Assembly: GCA_019117065.1 (NCBI GenBank)
Contig: DXAK01000005.1
Span: 1-33,899, forward strand
Direction: 5' to 3'
Origin: Candidatus Mediterraneibacter pullicola
GTDB taxonomy: Bacteria > Bacillota > Clostridia > Lachnospirales > Lachnospiraceae
DNA length: 33,899 nt
Each line of letters starts with the position of its first letter. Position 1 is the stretch's first letter. The translations under genes were made by a program, and so were the position numbers. Below the pieces are notes generated by a model. That model was not told the DNA's origin, did not search any database, and was given only the letters and a program-made list of their open reading frames with translations. Shown here one piece after another: positions 1-8,576 of the stretch.

Positions 1-2
1 CA

Positions 3-125
3 TGTGCCCACGCCTGCCCCCAGAAAGCAATCGGCATGACTGTCCCCGAAAAAAATCCTCAGGCGCGTTACCGTAATGAGAAGATCTCTTTGCAGGAGAT
101 TATAAAAGCCAATTCGCAGATCTGA
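3..125 (+). CDS. Ferredoxin-type protein, C-terminal end (gene cut by window edge)
   Basis: An open frame enters from the left edge and stops at TGA 123-125. The visible residues begin CAHACPQKAIG, which is the last half of a bacterial 4Fe-4S cluster motif (CxxxCP), followed by a tail containing ARYRNEKISLQEIIKANSQ. That tail resembles the end of EFR1-type ferredoxins, in which a flavodoxin-like domain is followed by two 4Fe-4S clusters; this family call is from memory of the family. Only about 40 residues are visible, so the upstream domains cannot be checked. Such proteins carry electrons in the cytoplasm. The next gene is a decayed flavodoxin, so the pair was probably one redox locus. Confidence 0.6.
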   Translation, partial: CAHACPQKAIGMTVPEKNPQARYRNEKISLQEIIKANSQI

Positions 126-155
126 GATGAGACTTTGTAAAAGGAGGAAATGTCA

Positions 156-714
156 ATGAAAAAATTTATGAGTATTCTTTTAATATCTGTTCCAAGTATT
201 TCTCTGGCAACCTGCGGGCAGAATTCGGAGCGGACGCGGTCTCTGGGGCAAGCCGTGTTGTGACAGACGGGGAAGTGCTGGGCAATACGCAGTATATTGT
301 ACAACTGATACGCAAGGAGATCTTTTCCAGATTGAGGCGGTGCGGAAATATCCGGGAAGCCATGACGCGCTTTTGGAAACCGCCTATGAAGAACTGGCTG
401 ACGATGCAAGACCCGAACTGGCGTCACAGATTGAAAATCTGGACAATTATGATGTGATCTTTATGGGATATCCAAACTGGAATTCAGATCTTCCGATGCC
501 GTTGTACACATTTCTGGAAGAATATGATTTCAGCGGAAAAACCATTATTCCCTTTACAACCCATGGAGGTAGCGGATTCTCCGGAACAATCCGTACCATT
601 CAGGAACTTCAACCGGATGCCACAGTATCAGAAGACGGTCTGTCTATATCCAGAAACAGTGTGCCGGATGCACAGGGTAATGTGGCAGATTGGATTGCGG
701 GACTGAATCTGTAA
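156..714 (+). pseudogene. Flavodoxin-like lipoprotein, frameshifted remnant
   Basis: A good ribosome site (AAGGAGG, 141-147) precedes ATG 156, which opens a lipoprotein-like signal peptide (MKKFMSILLISVP then a LATC lipobox). That frame stops after about 35 codons at a TGA. The homologous protein continues in a second frame (GEVLGNTQYIVQLI, about 230-320) and then in a third frame (from about 310: DTQGDLFQIEAVRKYPGSHD) that runs to the stop at 714. The last part is a well-conserved flavodoxin half with GYPNW, the FLEEYDFSGKTIIPF strand and a GGSGFSGT loop. Two frame changes, and a signal-to-flavodoxin linker much shorter than normal, mark it as broken. Intact relatives are secreted, FMN-binding redox lipoproteins next to ferredoxins and alcohol dehydrogenases, as here. 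Sequencing error is possible for one shift but unlikely for both. Confidence 0.75.
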
Positions 715-758
715 AACTGAGCACAGTAAAAATCAACAGAAAATGAGGAGGAATCATT

Positions 759-1904
759 ATGGATGAATTTACATTTACTTATCCGACAAAAGTTTACTTC
801 GGGGAAGGCATTGCGCAGAAGGTGTTAAAGCCTGAACTGGAAAAAGTGGGGAAGACCGTTATGCTGGCTTGCGGTGGCGGTTCCGTGAAAAAGAATGGGA
901 TCTATGATGAAATGAGGGGGATTTTAGAAGAGGCAGGAAAAGAGATTGTGGATTTTTCCGGGATTATGCCGAATCCCACCTATGCAAAGGTTCAGGAAGG
1001 AGCTGCGCTGGCAAAGGAAAATCATGTGGACTTTATTCTTGCTGTGGGCGGCGGAAGTGTGGTGGATTGCTGTAAAGTTATTTCCGCACAAGCAAAATTG
1101 GATGAGGATATTTGGACAATGGAATACACTTCCTATAAGTTCCCCACGGAGGGAATTCCGATAGGAGCAGTTGTGACAGCATCCGGCACGGGAGCGGAAA
1201 TGAATTCTGGGGCTGTAATCACCTGTGAAGACAAGATGTGGAAAGGACCGATCCTTGGAACTGCGCCGTCGTTTGCTATTCTCGACCCGGCTTATACGGC
1301 TTCGGTTCCCAAAATGCAAGTGCTTTCAGGTGCATTCGACACATTAAGCCATGCCATGGAAACCTATTTCGGGAACTCAGATCAGGACAATGTATCTGAT
1401 GATATAGCGCTGGTTGTTATGAGAAATACGGTTGTAAACATGAAACGCCTGTTGGAAAACATCGATGATATGCAGGCAAGGGGAAATCTGATGTGGGACT
1501 CGGCTATGGCAGAGAATGGCATGCTGAAGGTGGGGAGGCTTACCGATTTTCAAGCACATCAGATTGAGCATCAGCTCGGAGCATATACAGACTGCAATCA
1601 TGGGCAGGGACTTGCGGTGATTCATCCGGCATATTACCGGCATATTTTAAAGGATGCACAAGAGAAATTTACTCGGTTTGCAAAGGTAGTATTCGGAAAG
1701 GACACTGCGGAAGAAGGCATAGAGGCTCTGGTAGATTTTATTAGAGAGTGCCAACTTCCGGAAAAGCTTTCAGAACTGAGATCAAATACAGAGATTACAC
1801 CGGAAATTCTGCGAAAAGTGGCGGACACCTGCAATATAATCAAATGCGGACCAAGAGAGCTTGACCGAGACGAGATTTATGAGATTCTGGTGGAGTGCAT
1901 TTAA
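759..1904 (+). CDS. Iron-containing alcohol dehydrogenase, YqhD/butanol-dehydrogenase type
   Basis: A 381-residue group III (metal-dependent) alcohol dehydrogenase that reduces aldehydes to alcohols with NAD(P)H in the cytoplasm. The N-terminal Rossmann-like half carries GGGS at 97-100 and VTASGTGAE at 139-147. The metal site can be read as D194, H198, H267 and H281, the same numbering as known for E. coli YqhD, and H271 completes HxxxH. Length equals the family norm. The start has a strong AGGAGG site about 8 bases upstream. It lies 44 bases after the flavodoxin remnant and may share its transcript. The exact substrate and NADH/NADPH preference cannot be read from sequence; YqhD relatives are NADPH-dependent and broad for short aldehydes. 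Confidence 0.93.
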   Translation: MDEFTFTYPTKVYFGEGIAQKVLKPELEKVGKTVMLACGGGSVKKNGIYDEMRGILEEAGKEIVDFSGIMPNPTYAKVQEGAALAKENHVDFILAVGGGSVVDCCKVISAQAKLDEDIWTMEYTSYKFPTEGIPIGAVVTASGTGAEMNSGAVITCEDKMWKGPILGTAPSFAILDPAYTASVPKMQVLSGAFDTLSHAMETYFGNSDQDNVSDDIALVVMRNTVVNMKRLLENIDDMQARGNLMWDSAMAENGMLKVGRLTDFQAHQIEHQLGAYTDCNHGQGLAVIHPAYYRHILKDAQEKFTRFAKVVFGKDTAEEGIEALVDFIRECQLPEKLSELRSNTEITPEILRKVADTCNIIKCGPRELDRDEIYEILVECI

Positions 1905-1921
1905 AGTGGCGGGGCAGGGGC

Positions 1922-2194
1922 ATGATTCTGGTTTCCATCCACTGCGGCATACATATCAGGTTGCCGGCTAAAAAGAATGTTTTCTGGATGTCTGGTTGCG
2001 TGATTGTTCTGGCAGTAGGGATATGCTCCTTTATGGCGCTGGATATGCCTAACCGGTTGGTTCTCCGTGATACAGGAATGTATTGGTCATATTCGGGAAT
2101 TCTGCTGTATTTTGCAAATGCAGCGGTGATGGCATTGTTTACAGGCATTGCCGCATCTGCCATCCGGCTTTTTATTCCTTTTCACCGGGGATAA
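1922..2194 (+). CDS. Possible small two-helix membrane protein
   Basis: An open frame of about 90 residues (ATG 1922; an upstream in-frame ATG at 1895 would overlap the adh stop). It has two clear hydrophobic stretches, around VFWMSGCVIVLAVGICSFMAL and ILLYFANAAVMALFTGIAASA, which look like membrane helices. I do not recognise the family. The ribosome site is only a G-rich stretch, and the end overlaps by about 20 bases the 3' end of the minus-strand regulator gene. It could be the tail of a larger decayed membrane protein rather than a complete gene. The hydrophobic pattern, rather than any homology, is the reason for listing it. Confidence 0.35.
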   Translation: MILVSIHCGIHIRLPAKKNVFWMSGCVIVLAVGICSFMALDMPNRLVLRDTGMYWSYSGILLYFANAAVMALFTGIAASAIRLFIPFHRG

Positions 2195-2474
2195 TCAGCT
2201 TTTGTCTTCCTGTGAGTTCATCAAGAGATACGCCAAAATAATCTGCAATTCGAATGAGCAGGAAAATATCAGGCAGAGTGATTCCGCATTCATAGGCGGA
2301 GATTGTCTGTCTGCCGATATTCAGCGCGGAAGCAAGCGTGGCCTGTTTGATGCCGCGCTGCTTACGCAGTCTTTTGATATTTTCCCCTAGTACATTGCCC
2401 ATAGTATCTTTTGCATGTGAAACCTGTTTCTCTGATTCTATCATCAATTTTGGTAAAAAAGATTTTATATCCAT
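2172..2474 (-). CDS. Small Xre-family (Cro/CI-type helix-turn-helix) regulator
   Basis: A 100-residue protein whose residues ~26-85 form an HTH_3/Xre DNA-binding domain: GENIKRLRKQRGIKQATLASAL then IGRQTISAYECGITLPDI, with the second helix and recognition helix (RQTISAYE) in standard places. The tail DYFGVSLDELTGRQ is typical of YgzD/YozG-like single-domain regulators. A shorter start at the internal MGNVLG is possible, but neither start has a strong ribosome site. It is divergent from a second Xre gene across a 100-base gap that contains nested inverted repeats. Target unknown; probably autoregulation. Confidence 0.8.
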   Translation of the reverse strand: MDIKSFLPKLMIESEKQVSHAKDTMGNVLGENIKRLRKQRGIKQATLASALNIGRQTISAYECGITLPDIFLLIRIADYFGVSLDELTGRQKLIIPGEKE

Positions 2475-2508
2475 AATATGAGTGCAACAATACGTTGTAT
2501 TTGGATAT
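2467..2508. promoter_or_regulatory. Nested inverted repeats between two divergent Xre genes (candidate operator)
   Basis: An outer perfect 7-bp repeat, ATATCCA (2467-2473) and TGGATAT (2502-2508), encloses ACAATACGTTGT (2487-2498), an ACAA-N4-TTGT dyad like many Xre-family operators. The outer left arm covers the start codon of the minus-strand gene. Binding is inferred only from symmetry and position. Confidence 0.35.
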
Positions 2509-2574
2509 CACGCCTGGATGTATAAGATAAAATAAATGTAAGAAAATGTAAAATACTAAAGGGTGTGAAACAGA

Positions 2575-2913
2575 TTGGATAACCGGGTCAGAGAATTACG
2601 CAACGAAAAAGGACTCAGACAGGAGGATCTTGCCGAAAAGATCAATGTTTCTCAGCAGACGATCAGCCGGATCGAAAACGGCATCAACTCCTTTCCAGCG
2701 GATATCTTGATTCATATGACTAAGGTCTTTCATGTGTCAGCGGACTACATTTTGAAATTATCCGATACAAGAGTAACAGAAGAATGCCGTATTGAGGTGG
2801 AGAAAAAGCTAGAGCGGGGGCAGGATTTTTTTCAGGCCTTTGAAAAGCTAAGTCAGACAAATCAAGAGTTGATAAAATGTCTGATGAGGCAATTGGAAGA
2901 ACAACAAAAATGA
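2575..2913 (+). CDS. Xre-family helix-turn-helix regulator
   Basis: A 112-residue protein from a TTG start (2575) preceded by a GGGTGTG ribosome site; no better ATG exists upstream of the domain. Residues ~3-60 are an Xre/Cro-type HTH: VRELRNEKGLRQEDLAEKIN, then VSQQTISRIENG, with FHVSADYILKLSD closing the five-helix fold. The remaining ~45 residues are charged and probably helical (EKKLERGQDFFQAFEKLSQT), perhaps a dimerisation tail. It is divergent from another small Xre gene and is followed by a strong hairpin terminator. Target unknown. Confidence 0.82.
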   Translation: MDNRVRELRNEKGLRQEDLAEKINVSQQTISRIENGINSFPADILIHMTKVFHVSADYILKLSDTRVTEECRIEVEKKLERGQDFFQAFEKLSQTNQELIKCLMRQLEEQQK

Positions 2914-2926
2914 TGCCCAGAAAGGA

Positions 2927-2970
2927 AAATACCGATATAGTCTTAGAATATAGACTATACCGGTATTTTT
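2927..2970. terminator. Bidirectional intrinsic terminator
   Basis: AATACCG-A-TATAGTC pairs with GACTATA-C-CGGTATT (two 7-bp halves around one mismatch), with T-runs on both strands. It lies between the ends of the plus-strand Xre gene and the minus-strand AraC gene, so it can serve both. Confidence 0.8.
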
Positions 2971-3021
2971 CAGTTTATGAAATAATAATCAGAAATTTAG
3001 CAAGTTTTTTGAGGCACAAAA

Positions 3022-4275
3022 TCAAAACTTTGCCTGTGCCTGTGTTTTGGCAGACAGTATGCTTTTCTGATACTGTTTTGGAGAAAGTCCATATGTCCGT
3101 TTGAATATTCTAATAAAATAGTTAATATCATTGTATCCACATGCTGAGGCAATGTAGGCCACGGGTGATGAGGATGAATTGATGAGAGTGATTGCGCGGC
3201 GCATCCTAACTGTATGGATATAATCGGTCAGGGTGTCGCCGGTTTCTTTTTTAAACAGTGCTGAAAGATATGTCTTTGTCATATTAAATTTCTCTGCAAA
3301 CAGATTCAGGCTTAAATCCTCCATGTAACAAAAATCAATATAGGAAATGATTTCCCGTATGACAGGAGAATAACCTTTCATTGCATGATTTTTCACTAGA
3401 AGACAGTATTTATGGATCATTTTGCTGCAAAGTGCCGGAAATTCTTTCAAGGAGAGTGTGTTGTTGATGGAGATGGCAAACTTTGTCGACAGATTGTCTA
3501 TGTACAGAGGCGGAACTCCGCCTTCTTGTGCTGCTTTCCGGCACAGTGTGTTTAATATGATTGTGAAATTCTGCTGGTTGCGGATCAGATTCTTTGTTCT
3601 TGGCTGGATATAATAACTAGTGAATTTCTGGTGATAATTGTGCGCTTGCTCATAATTGCCCGTGGAGATCGCATTTAGCAGTTTGCTTTCAATATCGTAG
3701 CGTTCCTCAATGCTGGAGGAGGCGAGCTGCGGATAAACCATGAGCTGGTCAGTCTGAAAGTCCAGACTGCCAAAAGGATTGTCTTGGAGTGAAAAAAAAG
3801 AAATCGTATACTCCTGTTCAAATAGCCCTGATGCCAGATTCAGTACAATACCCAGCAGGTTGTCTGCTTTCTGGATCAGGGGCACAGAGTTGTAAAAGGC
3901 AGAAAAATCAATAAAAAGCCGGTCTGGTATTTTGTTTTTCTGCATGATCTTGTGAATGCTGTCATACTCGATCCGGTAATCAGAAAACGGGCCGATGGCA
4001 GTGATGCGGAGATCATCGCAGCCGAGAAATTCTTCCGGTATATCCACGAAAATGTAATGAAGGCTGAACTCATCTATATAGTGGATCAGTGTGCCAGGAA
4101 CAAAGTGAGGAGTTAGAAAATCATATGTTTTGTTGTAATCAAAGTTTTCAAACAGATGTTTTCTAAATCCGTTGTCTATCTCCGGCAAATTCGAATTGTC
4201 CTTTTTTAAGACGGTCACATTTACATTTGTTGCCGTGATTGTTTTTTGAAATATATCCAGTCTGTTTAATCCCAT
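3022..4275 (-). CDS. AraC-family transcriptional regulator
   Basis: A 417-residue cytoplasmic regulator. The C-terminal ~100 residues are a complete AraC/XylS double-HTH domain: VIREIISYIDFCYMEDLSLN, the first recognition region FNMTKTYLSALFKKETG, then VAYIASACGYNDINYFIRIF and the family signature end FKRTYGLSPKQYQ. The first ~300 residues are an unrecognised sensor region without obvious membrane helices. The length fits the two-domain AraC regulators common in Lachnospiraceae next to glycoside-use genes. It is divergent from the HAD-GH3-GPH-GUS cluster across 248 bases, so it is the obvious candidate for its regulator. A glucuronide-related inducer is inference from context only. Confidence 0.9.
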   Translation of the reverse strand: MGLNRLDIFQKTITATNVNVTVLKKDNSNLPEIDNGFRKHLFENFDYNKTYDFLTPHFVPGTLIHYIDEFSLHYIFVDIPEEFLGCDDLRITAIGPFSDYRIEYDSIHKIMQKNKIPDRLFIDFSAFYNSVPLIQKADNLLGIVLNLASGLFEQEYTISFFSLQDNPFGSLDFQTDQLMVYPQLASSSIEERYDIESKLLNAISTGNYEQAHNYHQKFTSYYIQPRTKNLIRNQQNFTIILNTLCRKAAQEGGVPPLYIDNLSTKFAISINNTLSLKEFPALCSKMIHKYCLLVKNHAMKGYSPVIREIISYIDFCYMEDLSLNLFAEKFNMTKTYLSALFKKETGDTLTDYIHTVRMRRAITLINSSSSPVAYIASACGYNDINYFIRIFKRTYGLSPKQYQKSILSAKTQAQAKF

Positions 4276-4372
4276 TTCGTTTATCCTCTCTGTGAAAAGC
4301 CGGTACAGGCTTTCGATATCAGCGGTGCGAGCGGCAGCGCTATGCTTTTGTGTATCACATTATGAATCCAAC

Positions 4373-4401
4373 TAGCACAATATATCTGAAAATTAGCACA
4401 A
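4373..4401. promoter_or_regulatory. Two TAGCACAA direct repeats 21 bp apart (candidate AraC-type site)
   Basis: TAGCACAA occurs at 4373-4380 and again at 4394-4401, exactly 21 bp (two helical turns) apart, in the gap between the araC-type gene and the glucuronide cluster. Tandem sites spaced by two turns are typical of AraC-family proteins. A weak promoter-like pair (TTGTAT 4432-4437, TATTAT 4454-4459) follows on the plus strand. The function is inferred. Confidence 0.4.
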
Positions 4402-4523
4402 AATTTAAAACAAGAAAATATTACCATAATATTGTATGACTTTCAATACATTTTATTATAGAAAGTTGCAGAGAAAACAGTTATCGTTAGCGCAGTTAAC
4501 GCAGATAGAAAGGATGTGACGCT

Positions 4524-5363
4524 ATGAGCACTCCTCTTGGAGGGTATGTAAAGAAAAAGAATTATTTGGTCTGTATCGACTCTGACGGGTGCACTGTTGA
4601 CTCTATGGATATTAAGCATATCAGATGCTTTGGTCCCTGCATGGTTGATGAATGGGACTTGCAGCCTTACAGGGAAAAACTGTTGAATCGGTGGAATGAG
4701 ATCAATCTGTATTCTCTGACGCGGGGGATCAATCGCTTCAAAGGACTGGCAGTAATATTAAAGGAAGTTGATGAAAAAATCAGTCCGGTTCGGGATCTGG
4801 ACTCCCTGTTAAGCTGGGTGGAAGAGTCAGACGAACTTTCCAATGCGGCGATCTTGCGGGCGGCAGAGGAGATGGATAGTCAGTGTCTCAAAAAAGCTCT
4901 GCACTGGTCCGAGGCGGTAAACCAAAAGATCCGGGCCCTTCCTCCAGAGGAGATCAGGCCTTTCCCCGGCGCGAAAGAAGCTATTGAGAGACTGCATATG
5001 ACCTGTGACATTGCGGTTGTATCTTCCGCAAATCACGAGGCTGTGATGGAGGAATGGAGCAGATTCGGTCTGCTGGAGCATACGGATGTTGTTCTAGCAC
5101 AAAATGCGGGAACGAAGACAAACTGTATTCGGGCGTTGCTGGAGTTTGGATATGACACAGACAAGGTACTGATGATCGGTGACGCTCTGGGCGACATGGA
5201 AGCGGCAGACAGAAACGGGGTTTTATATTATCCCATCCTTGCCGGATATGAAAAAGAGAGCTGGCAAGGGATCACGGAGGGGCTGAAACACCTTATGGAC
5301 AGTACATACGAAGGAGAGTATCAGCGGAAACTAAAGACGAGATTTATTGAAAATCTATCATAA
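4524..5363 (+). CDS. HAD-superfamily hydrolase
   Basis: A 279-residue haloacid-dehalogenase-fold phosphatase. Motif I is CIDSDGCTVDS with nucleophile D19 and D21. Motif II is VVSSAN with S167 or S168, motif III is probably K198, and motif IV is MIGDALGDMEAA with D220 and D224. A large cap domain (~residues 25-145) separates motif I from motif II, as in C1-type HADs. The start has an AAAGGA ribosome site, and the gene is first in the cluster, its stop lying 19 bases before the GH3 start. It probably dephosphorylates a small metabolite, but the substrate cannot be read. Its place ahead of sugar genes suggests a sugar phosphate, and this is inference. Confidence 0.85.
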   Translation: MSTPLGGYVKKKNYLVCIDSDGCTVDSMDIKHIRCFGPCMVDEWDLQPYREKLLNRWNEINLYSLTRGINRFKGLAVILKEVDEKISPVRDLDSLLSWVEESDELSNAAILRAAEEMDSQCLKKALHWSEAVNQKIRALPPEEIRPFPGAKEAIERLHMTCDIAVVSSANHEAVMEEWSRFGLLEHTDVVLAQNAGTKTNCIRALLEFGYDTDKVLMIGDALGDMEAADRNGVLYYPILAGYEKESWQGITEGLKHLMDSTYEGEYQRKLKTRFIENLS

Positions 5364-5382
5364 AAAGAAGAGGAGGGACATC

Positions 5383-7092
5383 ATGGTCAACCTGAAAGAA
5401 AAACCGTATTACCTCAATGACAGGCAAATACAGTGGGTGGAGGACACCATTGCCGCAATGACATTGGAGGAAAAGATCGGGCAGCTATTCGTTAATATGG
5501 TAGCAAACGAAGAAGAAAGAAAACCGGAGAATATCAAAAAAGTACTTGATACATATCATCCGGGGGCAATCCGCTACCACAACGCTCCGAAAGAGGAATT
5601 GTGGGACATGGCTGACTGCCTGCAGAAAACGTCAAAAGTACCGCTTTTGATCGCGTCTAACTGTGAGGCGGGAGGAAATGGCGGCATGCAGGGAGGAACT
5701 GCGCTTGCCAACGGAGCCGCTATGGCTGCCATGGATTCAGAGGAAATGGTATTTAAGATGGCGGAAATATCTGCCAGAGAGGCGGCGGCGGTAGGCTGTA
5801 ACTGGAACTTCGCTCCTGTTGTTGACCTGACATACAATTGGAGGAATACGATTGTACAGCTCCGTGCGTTCAATGATGAGCCGGACGATGTCATACGTTA
5901 TTCAAAAGCATTCTTTAAGGGAATGAAGACGCAGAACATTGCCACCTGCATGAAACATTTCCCCGGAGATGGTACAGAGGAAAACGATCAGCACCTGATC
6001 ATGGGAATCAATGAATACGACTGTGATAAATGGGACGCTACTTTTGGAAAAGTGTATAAAGCTCTGATTGATGAGGGCGTCATGACGATCATGGCAGGGC
6101 ATATCGCCCTTCCTGAGTACTCGAGAAAATTAAGACCCGGGATCAAAGATGAGGATATCCTTCCGGCAACGCTGGCGCCAGAATTGATTACAGATCTTTT
6201 GAAAGGCCAGCTTGGGTTTAACGGTCTTGTTGTAACAGACGCCTCACATATGATCGGAATGTTTGGAGCTACAATGCCAAGATGCGAACAGGTTCCCCGG
6301 GCGATCGCAGCGGGATGCGATATGTATCTTTTCTTCAATGACAGAGAAGAGGATTTTGGCTATATGATGGACGGATATAAAAACGGAATCATCACGGAAG
6401 AGCGCTTAAATGACGCACTCCACAGAATCCTCGGCGTAAAAGCGGCGCTGAACCTCCATACACTCCAAAAAGAACAGAAGCTGATGCAGCCGAAAGAAAA
6501 TCTTAGTGTTGTAGGATGCGCAGAGCATCATAAAGCAGCTGCTGAGATGGCGGATAGATATGTAACCCTTGTAAAAGACCGGCTGAACTATCTTCCTATG
6601 ACACCGGAGAAGTATAAGAAAATCAAACTGGTCTACATCGGTTCCGAGGCAGTTGTGATTGCAGGAACAAAGTTCAAATCCAACGATGAAAACATTATTA
6701 AGGACATTGTTTCCCAGCTTGAGGCGGCAGGCTTTGAAGTGGACGCAGAGACAGCGGGCAAAAAAGGGAAAATGGAAGAATTTAAAAAGAAATATGACTG
6801 TGTGCTGCTGGTGCTGAATGTGCAGGGATTTGCCCAGTTCAATACTATGCGGGTGAAATGGGACGAGCCTGCAAAGCAGCCATGGTATATGTCAGAACTT
6901 CCTACCTTTGTTGTTTCTCTCAGCTACACAAACAACTTGATCGACGTGCCTATGGCAAGGTGTTATGTTAACGCTTATATGGATCACCATGAGGCATTTG
7001 AAGCAACCCTCAATAAGATGATGGGGAAAGGCGAGTTTACAGGAAGATACAATGAAAATGTATTCTGCGGAAGATGGGAGACAAGATTTTAA
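5383..7092 (+). CDS. Glycoside hydrolase family 3 protein, NagZ-like
   Basis: A 569-residue GH3 enzyme. The catalytic nucleophile is D286 in GLVVTDASHM. Residues 191-204 read KHFPGDG, four residues, then DQH, matching the NagZ-type pattern KH(F/I)PGxGx4DxH in which the Asp-His pair (D202, H204) supplies the acid/base. This points to a beta-N-acetylhexosaminidase-like or related retaining enzyme rather than a plain beta-glucosidase. A C-terminal ~200-residue region follows the barrel. No signal peptide is visible, so it acts inside the cell. I chose ATG 5383 because AGGAGGG lies just upstream; the frame extends 12 codons further with no ribosome site. Next to a glucuronidase and a symporter it probably trims an imported oligosaccharide. 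Confidence 0.9.
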   Translation: MVNLKEKPYYLNDRQIQWVEDTIAAMTLEEKIGQLFVNMVANEEERKPENIKKVLDTYHPGAIRYHNAPKEELWDMADCLQKTSKVPLLIASNCEAGGNGGMQGGTALANGAAMAAMDSEEMVFKMAEISAREAAAVGCNWNFAPVVDLTYNWRNTIVQLRAFNDEPDDVIRYSKAFFKGMKTQNIATCMKHFPGDGTEENDQHLIMGINEYDCDKWDATFGKVYKALIDEGVMTIMAGHIALPEYSRKLRPGIKDEDILPATLAPELITDLLKGQLGFNGLVVTDASHMIGMFGATMPRCEQVPRAIAAGCDMYLFFNDREEDFGYMMDGYKNGIITEERLNDALHRILGVKAALNLHTLQKEQKLMQPKENLSVVGCAEHHKAAAEMADRYVTLVKDRLNYLPMTPEKYKKIKLVYIGSEAVVIAGTKFKSNDENIIKDIVSQLEAAGFEVDAETAGKKGKMEEFKKKYDCVLLVLNVQGFAQFNTMRVKWDEPAKQPWYMSELPTFVVSLSYTNNLIDVPMARCYVNAYMDHHEAFEATLNKMMGKGEFTGRYNENVFCGRWETRF

Positions 7093-7130
7093 ACCGCTGT
7101 TTATGAACAGTGGGACAGGAGGTTTAATAT

Positions 7131-8528
7131 ATGGGACAAATTAATACAAAAGTAAAACCCTTTGGCTGGGCGGATAAAATCGGATATATGTTCGGTGATT
7201 TCGGAAATGATTTTACCTTTATCCTGTCATCCAGTTTTATGTTAAAATTTTATACAGATGTTATGGGAATCGACGGAGCGGTAGTAGGTATCCTGATGAT
7301 GGTATCCCGGTTTGTAGATGCGGTTACAGATGTGACCATGGGACAGATTGTGGACCGCTCAAAACCTACAAAAGATGGAAAATTTAAACCGTGGATCAAA
7401 AGGATGTGCGGCCCGGTAGCAATTGCCTCATTTTTGATCTATCAGTCTGGATTTGCTGATATGGCGTATGGTTTCAAGGTGGCGTGGATGGTTGTTACAT
7501 ACTTGCTGTGGGGTTCCATTTTTTACACCGCTATCAATATTCCTTATGGATCCATGGCATCAGCGGTGTCCTCTGATCCGGACCACAGGGCGCAGCTTTC
7601 TACATGGCGCTCCATTGGCGCGACGCTTGCAGGACTTGCTATCGGCGTCGGGACACCGATGGTGGCATATGTGGTGGTAGACGGCAATACAGTTATGTCT
7701 GGAAGCCGCATGACGATCATTGCCGGTGTTTTCAGTATCTGTGCAATCATCTGTTATGTACTTTGCTTTAAGTTAGTAAAGGAGAGAGTTCCAGTGCCTG
7801 CCAATACAAATAAACTTCAGGTGGGACATCTTATAAAAAGCCTGGTGACGAACCGGTCTCTGATCGGTATTATCGCCGCGGCAATCCTGCTGCTTCTCGC
7901 GATGCTTGGAATGCAGGGACTCGCTGCATATGTTTTTCCGAATTTTTATGGTTCGGCGGCTGCCCAGTCAACTTCGGCGATGGTGGGAAGTATCGGTACT
8001 CTGCTGATCTGTGCGCCGCTGGCATCCAGACTTTCTTCTAAATTTGGGAAAAAGGAAATGTCTGTTGTCGGCTGTTTCGCTGGGGCTGTAGTTTATGTTA
8101 TCTGTCTTATTGTGCAGCCGGATAATCCATATATATATGTAGCCTTCTATGGACTGGCTTATATCTGTCTGGGATTTTTCAACACAGTGATATGGGCGAT
8201 GATTACAGATGTTATTGACGATGCTGAAGTAAAGAATGGAGTGCGTGAGGACGGTACGATCTATTCTGTGTACTCTTTTGCGCGCAAGATCGGTCAGGCA
8301 CTTTCATCTGGACTTGTAGGTGGATTGGTAAGTATGGTGGGCTACACCCAGGCGACAGCTTTTGATCCGGATGTTACGTTTAATATTTTCCGCATATCCT
8401 GTATCGTTCCGGCCATAGGGCTTGCAGCAGTTGCCTTGGCATTGGCAGTGCTCTATCCTCTTGGAAAGAAAAAGGTTCAGGAAAATGTTGCGGAGCTTCA
8501 GAAAAGAAGAGAAAATGCACAGAATTAA
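7131..8528 (+). CDS. GPH-family sugar:cation symporter (MelB/UidB-like)
   Basis: A 465-residue inner-membrane transporter of the glycoside-pentoside-hexuronide:cation symporter family, major facilitator fold with about 12 hydrophobic helices. The family signature is clear: KIGYMFGDFGNDFTFILSSS at the N-terminus, VSRFVDAVTDVTMGQIVDRS in loop 2-3, and GAVVYVICLI and RKIGQALSS in the second half. It probably imports a glucuronide or a glucuronate-containing sugar with Na+ or H+, because it sits between GH3 and beta-glucuronidase genes; the specificity is inferred from context. Start has an AGGAGG site, and the gene lies 38 bases after GH3 and 48 before the glucuronidase. Confidence 0.92.
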   Translation: MGQINTKVKPFGWADKIGYMFGDFGNDFTFILSSSFMLKFYTDVMGIDGAVVGILMMVSRFVDAVTDVTMGQIVDRSKPTKDGKFKPWIKRMCGPVAIASFLIYQSGFADMAYGFKVAWMVVTYLLWGSIFYTAINIPYGSMASAVSSDPDHRAQLSTWRSIGATLAGLAIGVGTPMVAYVVVDGNTVMSGSRMTIIAGVFSICAIICYVLCFKLVKERVPVPANTNKLQVGHLIKSLVTNRSLIGIIAAAILLLLAMLGMQGLAAYVFPNFYGSAAAQSTSAMVGSIGTLLICAPLASRLSSKFGKKEMSVVGCFAGAVVYVICLIVQPDNPYIYVAFYGLAYICLGFFNTVIWAMITDVIDDAEVKNGVREDGTIYSVYSFARKIGQALSSGLVGGLVSMVGYTQATAFDPDVTFNIFRISCIVPAIGLAAVALALAVLYPLGKKKVQENVAELQKRRENAQN

Positions 8529-8576
8529 AGTATACAGCAGTGTGTAAGAGCAAACAAAGAAAGAGAGGAGAACAGT

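Noticed and set aside
340-714. A 124-codon frame as a complete flavodoxin
   Set aside because: It starts inside the fold, has no ribosome site, and the missing N-terminus is found in other frames upstream.
7095-7117. Small hairpin CGCTGTT/AACAGTG between GH3 and transporter
   Set aside because: Seven pairs with one G-U and no T-run; too weak and too common to call.
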